This document shows positions 1-5,687 of a stretch of 7,221 nt of DNA, piece after piece (the stretch's first letter is position 1; each line of letters begins with the position of its first letter). The stretch is from Burkholderiales bacterium. GTDB lineage: Bacteria; Pseudomonadota; Gammaproteobacteria; Burkholderiales; SG8-39. The notes under the pieces were generated by a model. That model saw only the letters and a program-made list of their open reading frames with translations. It searched no databases and was not told where the DNA came from. Both the position numbers and the translations under genes were made by a program. The stretch lies in NCBI GenBank assembly GCA_027457185.1, contig DAIDTN010000228.1, positions 1-7,221 of the forward strand. Direction: 5' to 3'.

Positions 1-1
1 T

Positions 2-853
2 GCGCTGATCGCCTCGGGCAAGACCTACGAACAGGAAGGCGCGCTATGGCTCAGGACCACCGACTTCGGCGACGACAAGGACCGCGTGATGCGCAAGTCC
101 GACGGCAGCCACACCTATTTCGTGCCCGACGTCGCCTACCATGTGACCAAATGGCAACGCGGTTTCAAGTATGCCGTCAACATCCAGGGATCGGACCATC
201 ACGGCACGGTGGCGCGGGTGCGCGCGGGCCTGCAGGCGCTCAACGCAGTAACGGGAGCCGGCATCCCGCGCAACTACCCCGAATACGTGCTGCACAAGAT
301 GGTCACGGTGGTGAAGGGCGGCGAGGAGGTAAAGCTGTCCAAGCGCGCCGGCAGTTACGTCACGGTGCGCGAACTGATCGACGAGGTCGGGCGCGACGCG
401 GTGCGTTTCTTCCTGGTTTCGCGCAAGGCCGACACCGAGTTTGTGTTCGATATCGACCTGGCGAAGTCGCAGACCGAGGACAACCCGGTCTATTACGTGC
501 AATATGCGCACGCGCGCATCTGCTCGGTTCTGGCGCAGGCAGGCGAGGCGCCAGCACCGCTTGCCGCCGCCGACCTCGCCCCGCTCGCCCTCCCGCGCGA
601 ACTCGCCCTGGCGCAGCGCCTGGGGGAATTTCCGGAAACGCTGGCAGAGGCGGCGCTCGGATTTGCGCCGCACACGGTAGCGTTCTACCTGCGCGAACTG
701 GCGGGAGAGTTCCACAGCTACTATAATGCCGAGCGCATACTCGTCGCCGACGAGAAACTGAGATTGGCGCGACTGGCCTTGATCCTCGCCGTGCGCCAAG
801 TGCTGCAAAACGGTCTTGCGCTGCTGGGCGTGAGCGCTCCTGAGAAGATGTAA
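2..853 (+). CDS. argS: Arginyl-tRNA synthetase, C-terminal half (5' end outside window)
   Basis: This cytoplasmic class I aminoacyl-tRNA synthetase charges tRNA-Arg with arginine using ATP. The frame is open from the window edge (reading from base 2) and gives 283 residues, about half of the family's usual 560-590, so the N-terminal part with the HIGH motif lies upstream. Visible landmarks are the catalytic-core stretch NIQGSDHHGTVARVRAGLQAL, the KMSKS-equivalent loop KLSKR at bases 332-346, and the C-terminal DALR-type anticodon-binding helical domain beginning around NPVYYVQYAHARI. The protein ends GVSAPEKM, a usual ArgS C-terminus, then TAA. The KMSKS loop is naturally degenerate in many ArgS proteins, so KLSKR is not a defect. 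Because the gene ends at the expected place with TAA, it shows that TAA works as a stop in this organism. Identification is very secure. Confidence 0.97.
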   Translation, partial: ALIASGKTYEQEGALWLRTTDFGDDKDRVMRKSDGSHTYFVPDVAYHVTKWQRGFKYAVNIQGSDHHGTVARVRAGLQALNAVTGAGIPRNYPEYVLHKMVTVVKGGEEVKLSKRAGSYVTVRELIDEVGRDAVRFFLVSRKADTEFVFDIDLAKSQTEDNPVYYVQYAHARICSVLAQAGEAPAPLAAADLAPLALPRELALAQRLGEFPETLAEAALGFAPHTVAFYLRELAGEFHSYYNAERILVADEKLRLARLALILAVRQVLQNGLALLGVSAPEKM

Positions 854-856
854 GGC

Positions 857-881
857 GCCGTTTCAGATTTATCGAAACGGC
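857..881 (+). other. Hairpin just after argS
   Basis: The inverted repeat GCCGTTTC (857-864) / GAAACGGC (874-881) forms a perfect 8-bp stem with a 9-nt loop, starting 3 nt after the argS stop. No T-run follows, so it is not a canonical intrinsic terminator by itself. It could stabilise the argS 3' end or act together with the terminator-like hairpin 16 nt downstream. Confidence 0.5.
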
Positions 882-897
882 CCCGTCTTAGGGAAGT

Positions 898-922
898 ATG
901 AGGGGAAGTATCCCCTCATTTT
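898..922 (+). terminator. Terminator-like hairpin between argS and the SPOR gene
   Basis: ATGAGGGGA (898-906) pairs perfectly with TCCCCTCAT (911-919) around an AGTA tetraloop, and the 3' side runs into TTTT (919-922). This is the shape of a short rho-independent terminator for argS. It is odd in ending only 14 nt before the ATG of the next gene, which leaves no room for a normal downstream promoter. It may therefore be leaky or act as an attenuator. A 9-bp direct repeat, GGGAAGTAT at 891-899 and 903-911, overlaps its left arm. Confidence 0.55.
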
Positions 923-936
923 GTAATGAGCGATAA

Positions 937-1515
937 ATGGCCAAAGACAATAAATCGAGAGCAGCGGCAAGAAAAAAAAGCAGCGGCGGCACCCTGCTTG
1001 GGATGTTCATCGGCCTTATCCTCGGGCTATGCATCGCCGTCGGCGTCGCATGGTACATGAACAAGACCCCGATCCCGTTCCTCACCATGGCCAAGCCGCC
1101 GGAGAAAGCGGCGATTGAGCCGGGCAAGGCGATAGTCAAGCCGGACGAAAAGACTACACAGCAAGCGGAAAAACCGCGCTTCGAATTCTATAAGATCCTG
1201 CCCGGCGCCGAGGAACCCGTGACCGAGCAGCAAATCAAGCAGGCGGCCAAAGCGGGCGCGCCGGCGGAAAACTACCTGCTGCAGCTCGGCGCGTTTCAAA
1301 ATCCCGCCGATGCCGACAACCTGAAGGCGCGGCTTGCGTTAATCGGGGTGGAGGCGAGCGTCGAACCGATCGATCTGCCCGAGAAAGGCACGCAGTACCG
1401 GGTGCGCGTCGGGCCGTACAACAACGTGGAAGAAATAAACCGCGTGCGCCAGAACTTGGCACAGAACGGAATCGAGGCTTCGCTGGTCAGAATAAAAGAT
1501 CCCGGCTCGCAGTGA
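937..1515 (+). CDS. SPOR-domain membrane protein (FtsN-like)
   Basis: The 192-residue protein is predicted to be an inner-membrane, single-pass bitopic protein. It has a basic cytoplasmic N-terminus (residues 1-16, rich in K/R), a transmembrane segment at about 19-40, a lysine/proline/glutamate-rich periplasmic linker (about 50-110) with a FEFYKILPG motif at 82-90, and a C-terminal SPOR domain at about 111-187. The SPOR core reads YLLQLGAFQNPADADNLKARL, and a second strand reads YRVRVGPY (154-161). SPOR domains bind glycan strands lacking stem peptides at division septa, so a role in cell division or peptidoglycan remodelling is likely; the exact function is inferred. The gene lies between argS and dsbA, an order I recall from betaproteobacteria. 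The ATG at 937 has only a weak ribosome-binding site. It is probably co-transcribed with dsbA, 26 nt downstream. Whether it is the true FtsN cannot be decided here. Confidence 0.9.
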   Translation: MAKDNKSRAAARKKSSGGTLLGMFIGLILGLCIAVGVAWYMNKTPIPFLTMAKPPEKAAIEPGKAIVKPDEKTTQQAEKPRFEFYKILPGAEEPVTEQQIKQAAKAGAPAENYLLQLGAFQNPADADNLKARLALIGVEASVEPIDLPEKGTQYRVRVGPYNNVEEINRVRQNLAQNGIEASLVRIKDPGSQ

Positions 1516-1541
1516 GCGCAGGGCGTTTTTTGGAGAATAAA

Positions 1542-2189
1542 ATGCTGAAACAGCTGTTCACGGGTTTGATCGTGTTATTCGCAGCAGGTCTGGCGCAAGC
1601 CCAGCCCACCGCGGGCGTCGAGTATCGGGCGCTTGCCGTGGCGCAACCTACCGATATCCCGGGCAAGATCGAAGTCATCGAGTTCTTTTGGTACGGCTGC
1701 CCGCACTGCTACGAATTCGAGCCCGTGCTCGAGCCCTGGGTGAAAAAACTTCCGAAAGATGTACATTTCCGCCGCGTTCCAGCCATGTTCAATGACGAAT
1801 ATGCGCGAGGCGCGCGCGCCTACTATGCGCTCGACGCAATCGGCCAGGAGGAGCGCCTGCACAAAGCGCTGTTCGATGCCATCCACACGGGCGCGAGGCT
1901 CAGGGTGGGGGACGAAGCGGCGCTGACTGAATGGCTGGGCAAACACGGCGTAGACACCAAAAAATTCGCCGCTGCCTACCACTCCTTCAGCGTCGACAGC
2001 GAATTGAGTCGCGCGGCGCAGCTTACTCAGGCGTATAAGATCGACGGCGTGCCTTCGATGGCGGTCAACGGCAAGTATGTCGTCAACACCGACAACATAA
2101 AGTCGTTCCAGCAACTGCTCGGGGTCACCGATTACCTGATCGATATGGTGCGCAAGCAAGGCGGCGGCAAGGCCGCGCCGAAAAAGTAG
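1542..2189 (+). CDS. dsbA: Thiol:disulfide interchange protein DsbA (CPHC active site)
   Basis: This periplasmic oxidase introduces disulfide bonds into exported proteins and is normally re-oxidised by DsbB, which is not in the window. The protein has 215 residues. The signal peptide has a hydrophobic core at about 4-17 and ends AQA at residue 20. The thioredoxin-fold active site is C53-P-H-C56 after IEVIEFFWYG, with the conserved buried Glu before it. A helical insertion follows, and the cis-proline loop is GVPS with Pro171. The C-terminal tail is basic (GGGKAAPKK). I chose the ATG at 1542 over an upstream in-frame GTG at 1512 because GGAG (1532-1535) lies 6 nt before the ATG and the signal peptide then begins naturally. 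The GTG also overlaps the stop of the SPOR gene. All expected catalytic features are intact. Confidence 0.96.
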   Translation: MLKQLFTGLIVLFAAGLAQAQPTAGVEYRALAVAQPTDIPGKIEVIEFFWYGCPHCYEFEPVLEPWVKKLPKDVHFRRVPAMFNDEYARGARAYYALDAIGQEERLHKALFDAIHTGARLRVGDEAALTEWLGKHGVDTKKFAAAYHSFSVDSELSRAAQLTQAYKIDGVPSMAVNGKYVVNTDNIKSFQQLLGVTDYLIDMVRKQGGGKAAPKK

Positions 2190-2204
2190 AGATTATCGCC
2201 GCGC

Positions 2205-2222
2205 GAGGGGATCGCACCCCTC
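2205..2222 (+). terminator. Possible weak terminator after dsbA
   Basis: GAGGGG (2205-2210) pairs with CCCCTC (2217-2222) around a 6-nt loop, 15 nt after the dsbA stop. The following sequence (ACGTTCTCCTGTTC) is only moderately T-rich, so termination would be inefficient or the hairpin may just protect the mRNA end. The stem core matches that of the hairpin at 898-919. Confidence 0.35.
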
Positions 2223-2291
2223 ACGTTCTCCTGTTCAGGAACCGCGTCGCCATCCGTACGCGTTAGGGCTGATCCGACCCGCCGCCGGGCT

Positions 2292-2321
2292 TTGGCAAAA
2301 TTCGCCGGTTCGGCATATCAT
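2292..2321 (+). promoter_or_regulatory. Candidate sigma-70 promoter for the second dsbA-like gene
   Basis: TTGGCA (2292-2297, 5/6 match to the -35 consensus) and TATCAT (2316-2321, 5/6 match to the -10 consensus) are separated by 18 nt. Transcription would begin near 2328, giving a leader of about 25 nt before the ATG at 2354. With the hairpin after dsbA, this suggests the CPVC paralogue is expressed independently of the first dsbA. Confidence 0.5.
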
Positions 2322-2353
2322 CCGGGCTTCCAACCTGGCCCGGGAAACGCACG

Positions 2354-2992
2354 ATGATCCTCCTCAGAAAAGCCTTGGCGGCGCTTTTGTTCACGCTTGC
2401 GGCTACGCTCGCCCAGGCACAATCCGGACCGGAGCTCGGCCGCGACTACATCCGGCTCGACCCGCCCCACCCGGTGGCGAGCGGCGGCAAGATCGAGGTC
2501 ATCGAATTTTTCTACTACGGCTGTCCCGTCTGCTACGAGCTCGAGCCGAAGCTGTCGCGCTGGTATTTCAACGCGCCCGATTCGATCGCGCTGCGCCGCG
2601 TGCCGGCGCTGTCCTCGGACAACTGGGACAATTTCGCCAAATTGTTCTATACGCTCGAAGCCATGGGCGACCTCGCACGCCTGCATTGGCCGGTATACGA
2701 CAACTTCCACTTCAGGGGCATGAAGCTGAACGAGGAGCCGGTGATGGCCGACTGGGTGGCCCACAATGGCCTGGACAAGAAAGAATTTCTTCGCATTTAC
2801 CATTCGCCCGAAATCCAGGCGAAGCTGGCGACCGCGCGCGAAATGACCAAGAGCTACGAAATTACGGGCGTTCCCAGCATCGTGGTCGACGGCAAGTTCC
2901 TGACTTCGGCGCGCATGGCCGGCAGCACGGACAAGCTGATGCATGTAGTCGAACAGCTGGTTGAGCTGGCGCGCAAGGAGCGCGGGAAGTAG
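2354..2992 (+). CDS. DsbA-family thiol:disulfide oxidoreductase paralogue (CPVC active site)
   Basis: The 212-residue exported thioredoxin-fold protein lies directly downstream of dsbA. The signal peptide has a hydrophobic core at about 7-20 and ends AQA at residue 22. The mature protein contains IEVIEFFYYG followed by the active site C57-P-V-C60, then YELEPKLSRW, and the cis-proline loop TGVPS with Pro174. The whole chain aligns by eye with the neighbouring CPHC DsbA (IEVIEFF, RRVPA, GVPS at matching places), so an old tandem duplication is likely. Loss of the histidine between the cysteines, a residue known to favour the reactive thiolate in DsbA, suggests a different redox potential or substrate range; this is inference. 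The start at 2354 is the first ATG of the frame and fits the signal peptide; the upstream GGGAAA is a weak ribosome-binding site. The in vivo role and redox partner are unknown. Confidence 0.92.
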   Translation: MILLRKALAALLFTLAATLAQAQSGPELGRDYIRLDPPHPVASGGKIEVIEFFYYGCPVCYELEPKLSRWYFNAPDSIALRRVPALSSDNWDNFAKLFYTLEAMGDLARLHWPVYDNFHFRGMKLNEEPVMADWVAHNGLDKKEFLRIYHSPEIQAKLATAREMTKSYEITGVPSIVVDGKFLTSARMAGSTDKLMHVVEQLVELARKERGK

Positions 2993-3194
2993 CGACGCCG
3001 GTGCCGCTCAGGGTTTTCATCAACCGGCAGCTGCAGCGGCATCGGGGCGCGCTGGCGCGGTCTTACCCCGCTCAGCCGCCGCTCCGAGTCTGGCCGCGGC
3101 GCGCGGTCGTAGGGATGGATGATCTGCGCCGATTCAGACAGCGGATGGGCGGGCAAACGGCACAGGAAAGCGGATCCGCCGGATTGCGCTGACC
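2993..3194. other. Convergent intergenic gap, no gene supported
   Basis: This 202-base GC-rich gap separates the ends of the dsbA paralogue (+) and phaC (-). GCCGGT (2997-3002) / ACCGGC (3023-3028) can pair around a 20-nt loop, and GCGGATCCGC (3170-3179) is a perfect palindrome, but neither is followed by a convincing T-run in either direction. A 63-codon open frame on the + strand has no ribosome-binding site or recognisable protein features. I see nothing else. Confidence 0.5.
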
Positions 3195-5030
3195 CTACGC
3201 CTTTTTTGTCGATCCGGTATTCGGCCCTGCCTTGTCCGCGCCCAGGCGCAGACTGACGTAGGCGCCCGGCGCATCCTCGATCACCTGCAATCCGCCATCC
3301 CCGGGCACGCGCGCGGCGACTTTGACACCACCGTTATTCTTGTCCATCCAGGCCTGCCAGTCGTTCCACCACGAACCTTCGTGGCGCGCGGCCGTCCCCA
3401 GCCACTGTTCCGGATCCTCCGGAAACTCCGGGTTGGTCCAGTAGCAGTACTTGTTCGCCGCCGGCGGATTGACGATGCCGGCGATGTGGCCGGAGCCGCC
3501 GAGCACGAAACGCACTTTCCCGGACAGGACGCGCGCTCCCTTGTACACCGATTTCCACGGCGCGATATGGTCTTCGGCGGTGGAAATGAAATACGCCGGG
3601 ATTTTGATTTTGCTGATGTCAATCGGCACCCCGTCCAGGCTGATGCCGCCCGGGTCTTTCAGCTTGTTGCCAAGGTACATATTGCGCAGATAGAAGCTGT
3701 GCATTTTCGCCGGCATGCGCGTTGAATCCGAGTTCCAGTAAAGCAGGTCGAACGGGAACGGATCCTTGCCCATCAGGTAATTGTTCACCACGAACGACCA
3801 GATCAGGTCGTTGGAGCGCAGCATGTTGAACGTGCCGGCCATCTCCGAGCCTTCGAGATAGCCGCGCTGGTTCATGCGCCGTTCCAGGTTCTCGACCTGC
3901 TTCTCGTCGATGAATACGCCCAGTTCGCCGGGGATGGAAAAATCGAGCAGCGACACGAAGAACGTCGCGCTGGCGGCGCGCTTGTCTTTTTTCGCCGCCA
4001 TCACCCCGAGCGCCGCGCCGAGCAAAGTCCCGCCGAGACAGTAACCAATCACATTCGCCTGTTTCTCGCCGGTGGCTGTTTCGATCGCAGCCAACGCGTC
4101 GTCCGGACCCTGGTGCAGGTAGTCTTCGAACGTTTTGCCCGCGTATTACTTGCCCGGATTGACCCATGAAATCACGAATACCGTGTGCCCCTGGTCCACC
4201 GCCCACTTGATGAAGGAGTTCGAAGCGCGCAGATCGAGGATGTAGTACTTGTTGATCCAGGGCGGAATGATCAGGAGCGGGCGCTTGTACACTTTCTTCG
4301 TGCTCGGCTGGTACTGGATCAGCTGCATCAGTTCGTTCTGGTAGACCACCTTGCCCGGCGTGGTGGCGATGTTCTTGCCCATCTTGAACGCCTTGGCGTC
4401 GGTCATGCTGATCTGCAGCTGGCCGTCGCCGCGCTCGATGTCGGCGAGCAGGTTGTTCAGGCCGCGCAGCAGGTTCTCTCCACCCGAAGCGAGCGTCTCG
4501 CGCACCACCTCCGGGTTGGTCAGTGCAAAATTCGAGGGCGAAAGCGCGTCGATGTACTGGCGCGTGAAAAAATCCACTTTCTTGCGCGCGTCGGCGGGCA
4601 GGTGCTCGACGTTCGACACGGCCTGGTGGATGTGACGCGCTGCGATCAGGTACGACTGCTTGAGGTAGTCGAACAGAAAATGGTTCTCCCAGTCTTCGTG
4701 GCGAAAACGGTTGTCGCCTTTGCGCGGCACGGCGACCGGTTCCGCCTTCTGTCCGAGCATGTGCATCCAGCTGCTTTGCCACAGGCGCGTGTAGTCCCAG
4801 AACATGTTCATCTGTGCCTCGGCGAGCTGTTGCGGCTTGGCGAACATCAGCGCCGACAGATCCATGAATGCCTTGGCGATGCCGAACTCGTCGGCAGCGA
4901 CCGAGTTCTGCGTTTCGGCCTGGCGCTTGAGAAAATTCCCTATGACGCGGCTGGAGCGCTCGGCGACCTCGCCAAATATCTGGGCCGAATCGGCGCCTGC
5001 TGCGTCGGGTTTGGCTTGCTCCTTGCTCAT
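3195..5030 (-). pseudogene. phaC: Class I poly(3-hydroxyalkanoate) synthase, interrupted by one in-frame TAA
   Basis: PhaC polymerises (R)-3-hydroxyacyl-CoA into polyester at the surface of cytoplasmic PHA granules. Read through the stop, the frame has 611 codons, a normal length for class I (about 560-620). Residues 1-294 hold the PhaC N-terminal domain, ending VFVISWVNPGK. Codon 295 is TAA (4148-4146), and the frame resumes as YAGKTFEDYL. The alpha/beta-hydrolase catalytic domain follows, with lipase-like box GYCLGG (nucleophile Cys331), Asp487 in AEDHIAPW and His515 in GSGHIAG. Spacings of 156 and 28 resemble the C319/D480/H508 triad of the Cupriavidus enzyme. The start at 5030 has a strong AAGGAG 7 nt upstream. 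The truncated 294-residue product has no catalytic residue. The C-terminal part has no good start: the first in-frame TTG is at 4094 without a clear ribosome-binding site, and the first ATG lies after Cys331. The gene is either newly broken or intact with a sequencing error. Confidence 0.9.
4146..4148 (-). other. Premature in-frame TAA in phaC
   Basis: On the - strand the codons read TGG GTC AAT CCG GGC AAG TAA TAC GCG GGC AAA ACG. From memory of class I synthases, the motif is VNPD-x-K/R-L-A-x-K-T/S-FEDY, which places the stop where a charged residue (Lys, Arg or Glu) usually sits. A single change from AAA or GAA would create TAA. There is no frame change and no missing or extra residue around it. 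The next base is T, a context that usually favours efficient termination over readthrough. Confidence 0.85.
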
Positions 5031-5037
5031 GTTGCGA

Positions 5038-5043
5038 CTCCTT
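5038..5043 (-). promoter_or_regulatory. Strong ribosome-binding site of phaC
   Basis: The - strand reads AAGGAG, then a 7-nt spacer, then ATG (5030-5028). This near-ideal Shine-Dalgarno sequence fixes the phaC start and indicates that translation initiation is still well maintained despite the downstream nonsense codon. Confidence 0.8.
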
Positions 5044-5133
5044 CGCGAAATGCGTGGTCCCGCCGATAGCGGATCAGGCCACCCGGCGGCGCGGCGGCAT
5101 GCGGAAATTGCGGGATTTGCGGCGCATTCATGT

Positions 5134-5161
5134 TTGAGACAGGTCCGGCTTAGGCTAGAAT
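5134..5161 (+). promoter_or_regulatory. Candidate sigma-70 promoter for the merR-ivd operon
   Basis: TTGAGA (5134-5139, 5/6 match to the -35 consensus) and TAGAAT (5156-5161, 5/6 match to the -10 consensus) are separated by 16 nt. Transcription would start near 5168, leaving a leader of about 65-80 nt that contains the palindrome at 5204-5219. The -10 element overlaps an ATG at 5160, which argues against that ATG as the regulator's start. The 16-nt spacer is shorter than the 19-20 nt typical of promoters activated by MerR proteins, so if this promoter is real the regulator more likely represses it. Confidence 0.5.
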
Positions 5162-5203
5162 GCAGCTACGATCAGACTTGGCAAGCTCCAACAGACGTAA
5201 TTT

Positions 5204-5219
5204 TCGCAAATATTTGCGA
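5204..5219. promoter_or_regulatory. Perfect 16-bp palindrome, candidate operator in the phaC/liuR gap
   Basis: TCGCAAATATTTGCGA is fully self-complementary with no loop, as expected of a DNA site for a dimeric regulator rather than an RNA hairpin. It lies in the divergent gap, 28 nt before the preferred regulator start and about 40 nt after the predicted transcription start. It is a natural candidate for autoregulation by the adjacent MerR protein, but a site for another regulator such as a PHA-related repressor cannot be excluded. Confidence 0.45.
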
Positions 5220-5246
5220 TCCCCGCCATTTATGTTGCCGCGAAAT

Positions 5247-5666
5247 ATGAGTACCGGCCCCCACACCCGCGAAGATACCTACAGCATCAGCGACTTGGCG
5301 CGCGAATTCGATGTCACGCCGCGGGCGATTCGCTTCTATGAGCATCAGGGACTGCTCGCGCCGCAGCGCTCGGGCAGCCGGCGCATCTATGCCAAACGCG
5401 ACTATGTGCGCCTGAAACTGATCCTGCGGGGCAAGCGTCTGGGCCTGTCCCTGTCCGAGGTGGCGGCGATGTTCGATTTATACGATTCGGCCCGGGACGA
5501 GAAGCCGCAGTTGGCGCAATTCCTCGCCGCGCTGGCCGAACGGCGCGAGCAGCTCCAGCGGCAACGCGCCGATATCGACGAGATGCTCGGGGAGATCGCG
5601 GTATTCGAAGTGCAGAGCCGCAAGATTCTTGCGGGCGATCGCAGATCGGGGCGCAAACGCACATGA
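5247..5666 (+). CDS. liuR: MerR-family regulator, probably LiuR (leucine/isovalerate catabolism)
   Basis: The 139-residue DNA-binding transcription factor has an N-terminal winged helix-turn-helix at about 12-37 (YSISDLAREFDVTPRAIRFYEHQGLL), a wing with the typical GSRRIY (43-48), the second helix pair RLKLILRGKRLGLSLSEVAAMFDLYD (55-80), and a long dimerisation coiled coil at about 88-125. It contains no cysteine, so it is not a metal or thiol sensor of the MerR/CueR/ZntR type. The stop is 21 nt before isovaleryl-CoA dehydrogenase, so they form one operon. MerR proteins next to this enzyme are known as LiuR, regulators of the liu genes; the specific name rests on this context. Start choice is uncertain: ATG 5247 gives the usual short N-terminus, ATG 5232 would add five residues, and neither has a clear ribosome-binding site. 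ATG 5160 overlaps the predicted -10 element. Confidence 0.85.
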   Translation: MSTGPHTREDTYSISDLAREFDVTPRAIRFYEHQGLLAPQRSGSRRIYAKRDYVRLKLILRGKRLGLSLSEVAAMFDLYDSARDEKPQLAQFLAALAERREQLQRQRADIDEMLGEIAVFEVQSRKILAGDRRSGRKRT

Positions 5667-5687
5667 TGAGACTGGACGGGTGAAACC

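Noticed and set aside
44..808. 254-codon open frame on the - strand opposite argS
   Set aside because: argS on the + strand is unmistakable over the same bases; the antisense translation has no domain.
1505..1531. Possible terminator between the SPOR gene and dsbA (GCTC/GAGC stem and a T6 run)
   Set aside because: The stem is only 4 bp and ends 8 nt before the T-run, too weak for an intrinsic terminator; the genes are more likely co-transcribed.
1512..1541. GTG start for dsbA
   Set aside because: It overlaps the SPOR gene stop, lacks a ribosome-binding site and would add ten residues before a proper signal peptide; GGAG lies 6 nt before the ATG at 1542.
3001..3192. 63-codon + strand open frame in the convergent gap
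   Set aside because: It has no ribosome-binding site, no recognisable motif and a composition typical of random GC-rich DNA.
4146..4148. Recoded stop or alternative genetic code as explanation for the phaC TAA
   Set aside because: argS ends with TAA at its normal C-terminus, so TAA is a working stop. TAA followed by T is not a favourable readthrough context, and no recoding structure is evident.
3619..4782. Long - strand open frame running across the phaC stop site in another frame
   Set aside because: It could suggest a frameshift in phaC, but its translation is Arg/Pro/Ala-rich with no PhaC motif. The true phaC frame is the same on both sides of the TAA, so this is a nonsense change and not a frameshift.
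4185..5069. 294-codon open frame on the + strand opposite phaC
   Set aside because: It is antisense to the clear PhaC N-terminal domain and has a composition typical of a complement-strand artefact.
5160..5246. Upstream ATG extension of the MerR regulator
   Set aside because: The ATG at 5160 overlaps the predicted -10 element, and the extra 29 residues would be unlike the usual short N-terminus of this family.
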